This document shows positions 60,376-64,000 of a stretch of 64,000 bases of DNA, piece by piece (within the stretch, counting starts at the first letter, position 1; each line of letters opens with the position of its first letter). The stretch is from an uncultured bacterium (GTDB taxonomy: Bacteria; Cloacimonadota; Cloacimonadia; Cloacimonadales; Cloacimonadaceae): assembly GCA_938009275.1 (NCBI GenBank), contig CALLHY010000039.1, forward strand, positions 1-64,000, written 5' to 3'. A program made the translations under genes and the position numbers. Below the pieces are notes generated by a model that searched no databases, was not told the origin of the DNA, and saw only the letters and a program-made list of their open reading frames with translations.

Positions 60376-61413
60376 ATGTCCATATTTGATTTCTTTGGAA
60401 TGATGGCAAACGATATCGCCATTGATCTTGGCACGGCAAACACGCTGGTGTACAAAAAGAATGGCGGCATAGTAATAGATGAGCCTTCGGTGGTGGCTGT
60501 TTCCACTGATAGCAAAAAGATTATCGCCATAGGCATGCAGGCCAAGGTGATGCTGGGAAAAAACCCGGATGAAGTACGAGTAATTAAGCCGCTAAAAGAT
60601 GGCGTGATTGCGGATTTTCAGGTTACTGAGCTTATGCTGCGCAATCTTATTCTGCGGGCGCAAAAGAAGCGTTTATTGGTACGCCCAAGGGTTATCGTGT
60701 GCGTGCCTTCGGGCATTACAGAGGTCGAAAAGCGGGCTGTGCGCGATAGTGCCTTGCACGCAGGCTCGCGGGAAGTTTATCTAATATCCGAGCCGGTTGC
60801 TGCGGCCATTGGTGCTGACCTGCCTATTGATGAAGCTTGCGGTAACATGGTGATGGACATCGGTGGTGGCACAAGTGAGATAGCCGTTATATCCCTATCA
60901 CACATTGTGGTGCACAATTCCATCCGCGTTGGTGGCGACAAGATTGACACCGACATTATTAGCTATCTGAGAAAAAAGAACAACCTGCACGTTGGTTTGC
61001 AGACTGCGGAAAAGATAAAGATGGCCATTGGCAGTGCTTATCCGCTTAAGCAAGAGCTTACTATGGATGTACGTGGTAGAGACATTGTTTCCGGCTATCC
61101 GGTAACTATAAAGATTTCATCGGAAGAGATTCGGGAAGCCATCTCAGAAACCGTTACCGCCATGATAGATGCCATCAAGCGTCTATTCGAAAGAACCGCA
61201 CCAGAGCTATCCGCCGATATAGCAGAGCGTGGGATATTCTTAACCGGTGGCGGAGCATTATTAAAGGGCTTGGACGAGAAGATCCGCAAAACTGTTGATC
61301 TGCCTGTGCATGTGGTTCCCGACCCCTTGGAATGTGTGGTTAAGGGTGCCGGCAAGGTTTTGGACGACTTGGATAGATACCGTCAGGTGCTGATCAAACG
61401 GATAGAAGACTAG
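60376..61413 (+). CDS. mreB: Rod shape-determining protein MreB
   Basis: This actin-like protein forms filaments under the inner membrane and guides side-wall synthesis. The protein has 345 residues. DIAIDLGTANTLVY, IGGGTSEIAVISL-type and LTGGGALLKGLD motifs of the actin fold are present. AAGAGG precedes the ATG at 60376; a TTG at 60352 would add eight residues and is less likely. mreC, a CofE-like gene, mreD and mrdA follow. Confidence 0.95.
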   Translation: MSIFDFFGMMANDIAIDLGTANTLVYKKNGGIVIDEPSVVAVSTDSKKIIAIGMQAKVMLGKNPDEVRVIKPLKDGVIADFQVTELMLRNLILRAQKKRLLVRPRVIVCVPSGITEVEKRAVRDSALHAGSREVYLISEPVAAAIGADLPIDEACGNMVMDIGGGTSEIAVISLSHIVVHNSIRVGGDKIDTDIISYLRKKNNLHVGLQTAEKIKMAIGSAYPLKQELTMDVRGRDIVSGYPVTIKISSEEIREAISETVTAMIDAIKRLFERTAPELSADIAERGIFLTGGGALLKGLDEKIRKTVDLPVHVVPDPLECVVKGAGKVLDDLDRYRQVLIKRIED

Positions 61414-61431
61414 TTTACTTAGAAACGGAAG

Positions 61432-61452
61432 ACTGCATTGCCATAATGCAGT
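61432..61452 (+). other. Hairpin between mreB and mreC
   Basis: ACTGCAT at 61432-61438 pairs exactly with ATGCAGT at 61446-61452 around a 7-base loop, with no T-run after it. It may adjust mRNA stability or expression between mreB, needed in large amounts, and the genes behind it. Confidence 0.5.
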
Positions 61453-61472
61453 TATGATTAGTAAGGGGAGTT

Positions 61473-62234
61473 TTGCTTAAGAAGCACTTGGTCCCGGCTG
61501 TTTTGATACTTATATCGTTGCTGATGCTTATTGGCACCAAGGAAGCGCGCGCCACAAAAGCCGGTTGGCTGGGCAATACGCTGTTTTTCCCCATGCTACG
61601 CTCGCTAAAGGCCATCGAGACCACTGCCAGTTTAAAGCAAGAGGTGTTTTCGCTGCGTAAGAAGCTAACCGAAGAAACTCTAACCAAGCTGGCACTGCAA
61701 AATGAGCTGAAGCAATACTCGCAAGCACTATCCATAAGCTTTGACACTGGGCAAACCGAATTTGAACTGGCTGAAGTGATAGGCTTTTCCGGGCAGTATT
61801 CGGAGCGCAATCTGATTGTGGACAAAGGAAAACGTCACGGCATTCAGCTTGGTTCGGCGGTTATCTCGGCAAATGGGATTGTGGGTAAGATAATAAATGT
61901 TCATCCCAATCACTCCATTATATTGCCGTTTTCCAATCCCAAGTTCCAAATCCCCGTGATGGATTCTCGAACCAGCGTTCAGGGTATATTGGAAGCCGAT
62001 ATTTCGGGCACAATATCGATGAATATGGTTAAGCTGGGTTCTGAGATTGTGGTTGGCGACACAGTGGTAACCTCAAATCTTTCGCGCATATACCCGAAGT
62101 CATATCCCGTAGGCGTAATAAAGCGTATTCGTGAATCGCAGGATAATCTTTTTATTAGCGCCGACATAAGCCCCTTTACGCTTGTAGAGAATCTGGAGCA
62201 TGTTTTTGTATTGAAAAAGGAAGGTGTACGTTGA
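61473..62234 (+). CDS. mreC: Rod shape-determining protein MreC
   Basis: MreC is a membrane-anchored periplasmic protein that activates PBP2-RodA. The protein has 253 residues: a membrane helix (about 7-23), a coiled coil (about 48-80) and the beta-barrel region (EVIGFSGQYSERNLIVDKG; VISANGIVGKI). The TTG at 61473 follows AAGGGGAG by only two bases; the in-frame TTG at 61488 would cut into the membrane helix. The stop overlaps the TTG start of the next gene. Confidence 0.88.
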   Translation: MLKKHLVPAVLILISLLMLIGTKEARATKAGWLGNTLFFPMLRSLKAIETTASLKQEVFSLRKKLTEETLTKLALQNELKQYSQALSISFDTGQTEFELAEVIGFSGQYSERNLIVDKGKRHGIQLGSAVISANGIVGKIINVHPNHSIILPFSNPKFQIPVMDSRTSVQGILEADISGTISMNMVKLGSEIVVGDTVVTSNLSRIYPKSYPVGVIKRIRESQDNLFISADISPFTLVENLEHVFVLKKEGVR

Positions 62235-62920
62235 GTAACACAAAAGTCTTTGAGCCGGTTATAAGCCTGTATGGCCAGCGTTTCGAGCGCATTCCGGTAA
62301 GAACCAGGATACTAAGCCCCGAAGATGATATTGCCGATATAGTGCGTAGCTATGCGCTACCATTGATGCAGGAAGGCGATATTTTAACCATTAGCGAAAG
62401 CCCTTTGGCCATCACCCAGGGCAGAGCCATACCTGTTTCTGATATTAACGTTAGCTACACAGCACGCTTGCTTAGCCGTTATGTGGCCAAAGTTCCCTAT
62501 GGCATAGGCCTGGGAGCACCCACCAGTATGCAATGCGCCATCGAAGAAACAGGTAAGTGCAGAATTCTTTTTGCGGCAATGGTGGGAGCCTTGGGGAAGT
62601 TGATTGGGCGTAAAGGTGACTTCTACCGGGTGGCGGGAATGCAAGCGGCGTTGGTTGATGCTGCCACAACCTCCCCTGTTCCTCCATACAATGAAACCGT
62701 TATCAAAGGGCCATTAAACCCCAAACAAGTGTGTGAGGATTTGCAAGCGGAATTTGGCTTTGGCTTTGCTGTGATGGACATAAATGACATCGGCGGGAGC
62801 TGGATGATTGGCGGAAGCAAGAATGTTAGCAAGCACTTTATTGAGCGCGCCATGAAAGATAATCCTCAGGGACAGGGTGATGAGCTAACCCCCTTGTGCA
62901 TTGTGAGAAGGCTGGCGTAG
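62231..62920 (+). CDS. CofE-like (F420-0:gamma-glutamyl ligase family) protein inside the mre operon
   Basis: The protein has 229 residues. It resembles the CofE/F420 ligase family, which joins glutamate to F420-0 in a GTP-dependent reaction (EDDIADIVRSYALPLMQEGD; ESPLAITQGRAIPV; MDINDIGGSWMIG). No other F420 gene is in the window. It starts with TTG, overlapping the mreC stop, behind AAGGAAGG. Its place between mreC and mreD is unusual and suggests a role in the cell wall, such as adding an amino acid to an envelope compound; this is inference. The substrate is unknown. Confidence 0.75.
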   Translation: MSNTKVFEPVISLYGQRFERIPVRTRILSPEDDIADIVRSYALPLMQEGDILTISESPLAITQGRAIPVSDINVSYTARLLSRYVAKVPYGIGLGAPTSMQCAIEETGKCRILFAAMVGALGKLIGRKGDFYRVAGMQAALVDAATTSPVPPYNETVIKGPLNPKQVCEDLQAEFGFGFAVMDINDIGGSWMIGGSKNVSKHFIERAMKDNPQGQGDELTPLCIVRRLA

Positions 62921-62921
62921 C

Positions 62922-63416
62922 ATGATATTTAGCATCATCTGGACTTTAATACTGGCTTTGTGCTTCTTTTATGCCCAAGTCCTGGTGATGCCCGCCTTAT
63001 CCATAGCAAGCGTTATACCCAATGTGTTAATCCCGTGGCTGATTTATACTGTTTGGACCCGCCCCCGTAACCATGCCCTTATACTGTTGTTCCTCATTGG
63101 GGCTATGTATGACACACTTAATCCCATAACCTTTGGGATGCACGCGTTTACCTTTGTTCTGTTGGGAATATGCGTTGATCAGTTTCGCAAGCCATTCGAG
63201 GTGGACAGCATTGTGGCAAAGCTTTTAACTATTGGCGTGGCAAATCTGATATTCAGCCTTATCCAGCTACTGGTGTTCGGGCTTGCCTATGGTTTTGGAG
63301 GAAATCTGCTTAGCCTGAGCCTTGGAGCTTTTTTCTACAATCTGATAATTAGCTTCGTAGTATTTTGGAGCATGCAACTCATTAGCAAACTACGTTTAAG
63401 CATTGCCCATGACTAA
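62922..63416 (+). CDS. mreD: Rod shape-determining protein MreD
   Basis: MreD is an inner-membrane partner of MreC. The protein has 164 residues with about five hydrophobic helices. PNVLIPWLIYTVW, GAMYDTLNPITFGMHAF and a final helix fit the family. It starts one base after the CofE-like gene. The last eight bases overlap the start of mrdA. Confidence 0.88.
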   Translation: MIFSIIWTLILALCFFYAQVLVMPALSIASVIPNVLIPWLIYTVWTRPRNHALILLFLIGAMYDTLNPITFGMHAFTFVLLGICVDQFRKPFEVDSIVAKLLTIGVANLIFSLIQLLVFGLAYGFGGNLLSLSLGAFFYNLIISFVVFWSMQLISKLRLSIAHD

Positions 63417-64000
63417 GTCTCATGCAATTTTTGTGTACCGGATAAGCCTGGCAGTATTATTCAGCTTGCTGGTGATGTCGCTATTCCGGCTGCAAGTGGT
63501 AAAAGGCAAAACCTACCAGAGAATAGCGGAGAGTAACTTTGTGCGGATCAGACGTGTGGTGGCTACCCGGGGAGAGATATACGACCACAAGTTCCGCCCC
63601 ATTGTTAGTAACGTTCCTTCACATAATCTATTTTTAACCAGTGGCAAAATACATAATTTCCCGGCTCTTTCGAGGTTTTTAGCGCGTAACTTTGGCATTA
63701 GTGAAGCCGAATTGCACGAATTGGTGCTGAAGCAACGTTTTAAAACTTACGAAGAGATACTACTCGCGGATAACATACCCTACGAGACCATGCTGATTCT
63801 ATCAGAACAGATGAATTACTATCCCGAGCTGTCTTTCAGAATTGGTTCTACCCGCAACTACCTTTATCCAAACCTCTTTACCGGATATGTAGGACGAATT
63901 AACGAAAAGGAATACGAGCAGTATAAAAGAGAAGACTACTCCATAAACAGCTATATTGGCAAGACCGGTTTGGAGCGATATTATGAAGTGCTGCTTCGCG
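63409..64000 (+). CDS. mrdA: Penicillin-binding protein 2 (N-terminal part, runs off the window)
   Basis: Only the first 197 codons are visible. PBP2 is the transpeptidase of the rod-shape complex. The ATG at 63409 overlaps mreD by eight bases. A membrane helix (about 8-24) and VVATRGEIYDHKFRPIVSN are followed by SYIGKTGLERYYEVLLR, hallmarks of the N-terminal part of PBP2. The transpeptidase domain lies beyond 64000. Confidence 0.9.
   Translation, partial: MTKSHAIFVYRISLAVLFSLLVMSLFRLQVVKGKTYQRIAESNFVRIRRVVATRGEIYDHKFRPIVSNVPSHNLFLTSGKIHNFPALSRFLARNFGISEAELHELVLKQRFKTYEEILLADNIPYETMLILSEQMNYYPELSFRIGSTRNYLYPNLFTGYVGRINEKEYEQYKREDYSINSYIGKTGLERYYEVLLR

Noticed and set aside
1..64000. CRISPR array
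   Set aside because: Tandem repeats here have 8-bp units without spacers, and no cas gene is present.

Overview
The window is one chromosomal segment of a Gram-negative, probably anaerobic and fermentative bacterium. I infer the candidate phylum Cloacimonadota (Cloacimonas-like). The signs are lysine 5,6-aminomutase genes (kamD, kamE), several large secreted proteins ending in a YPNP-type C-terminal sorting domain next to a PorV/PorQ-like protein, the LPS and lipoprotein genes lptB and lnt, and oxygen-defence genes typical of anaerobes. No marker gene such as 16S rRNA is present, so this placement is inference. I see no CRISPR array, prophage or intact insertion sequence.

Layout. 1-791: repeat-rich non-coding DNA. 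792-9396 (+): lptB, rpoN, lpd, hpf, hprK, ptsH, ptsI, pgi. This is the widespread lptB-rpoN-hpf-PTS neighbourhood, with lpd inserted and no Enzyme II gene in sight. 9531-14834 (-): a diguanylate cyclase, a ferritin and flavodiiron protein pair, and pdo-trxB-fpg, mostly oxygen and redox defence. 15191-21298 (+): kamDE, rseP, tgt and an NlpC/P60 peptidase. 21384-21767 (-): two serine and two glutamine tRNAs with a terminator. 22376-28456 (+): a VOC-nitroreductase fusion, a 2-hydroxyacid dehydrogenase, a secreted C10 peptidase, a CNBD histidine kinase and ribosomal protein L28. 28616-36438 (+): an eight-gene MoxR/Bat operon. 36864-37648 (+): efp and a small zinc-ribbon protein. 37841-48209 (+): secreted proteins (an M6-like protein, a PorV/PorQ-like barrel, an S8 peptidase, a small membrane protein and a C45-like hydrolase). 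48210-54951 (-): recJ, lipoprotein, lnt, merR, glyQ, a hypothetical gene and an N-formylglutamate amidohydrolase-like gene, all overlapping or nearly so. 55435-59784 (+): a 1449-residue secreted multidomain protein. 60376-64000 (+): mreB, mreC, a CofE-like gene, mreD and the start of mrdA (PBP2).

Genes that work together. HprK, HPr and Enzyme I form a phosphorelay that looks regulatory, beside sigma-54 and a ribosome hibernation factor. FprA and ferritin would remove oxygen and iron. PDO and TrxB form a disulfide relay. MoxR-DUF58-BatA-E is a cell-envelope module. MreBCD and PBP2 form the rod-shape complex.

The least explained part is the non-coding DNA. Long, nearly perfect palindromes (three copies plus fragments), a second 60-bp hairpin unit (two copies), and degenerate tandem arrays that all keep an 8-bp period recur in separate intergenic regions and sit in or beside one another. 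Other points to check are a CofE-like gene inside the mre operon, an M6-like protein with HQFGH instead of HExxH, the VOC-nitroreductase fusion, and a Shine-Dalgarno sequence displayed in a hairpin loop next to a start codon. Positions and motifs were read by eye from the sequence; family names come from recognising motifs, not from a search.
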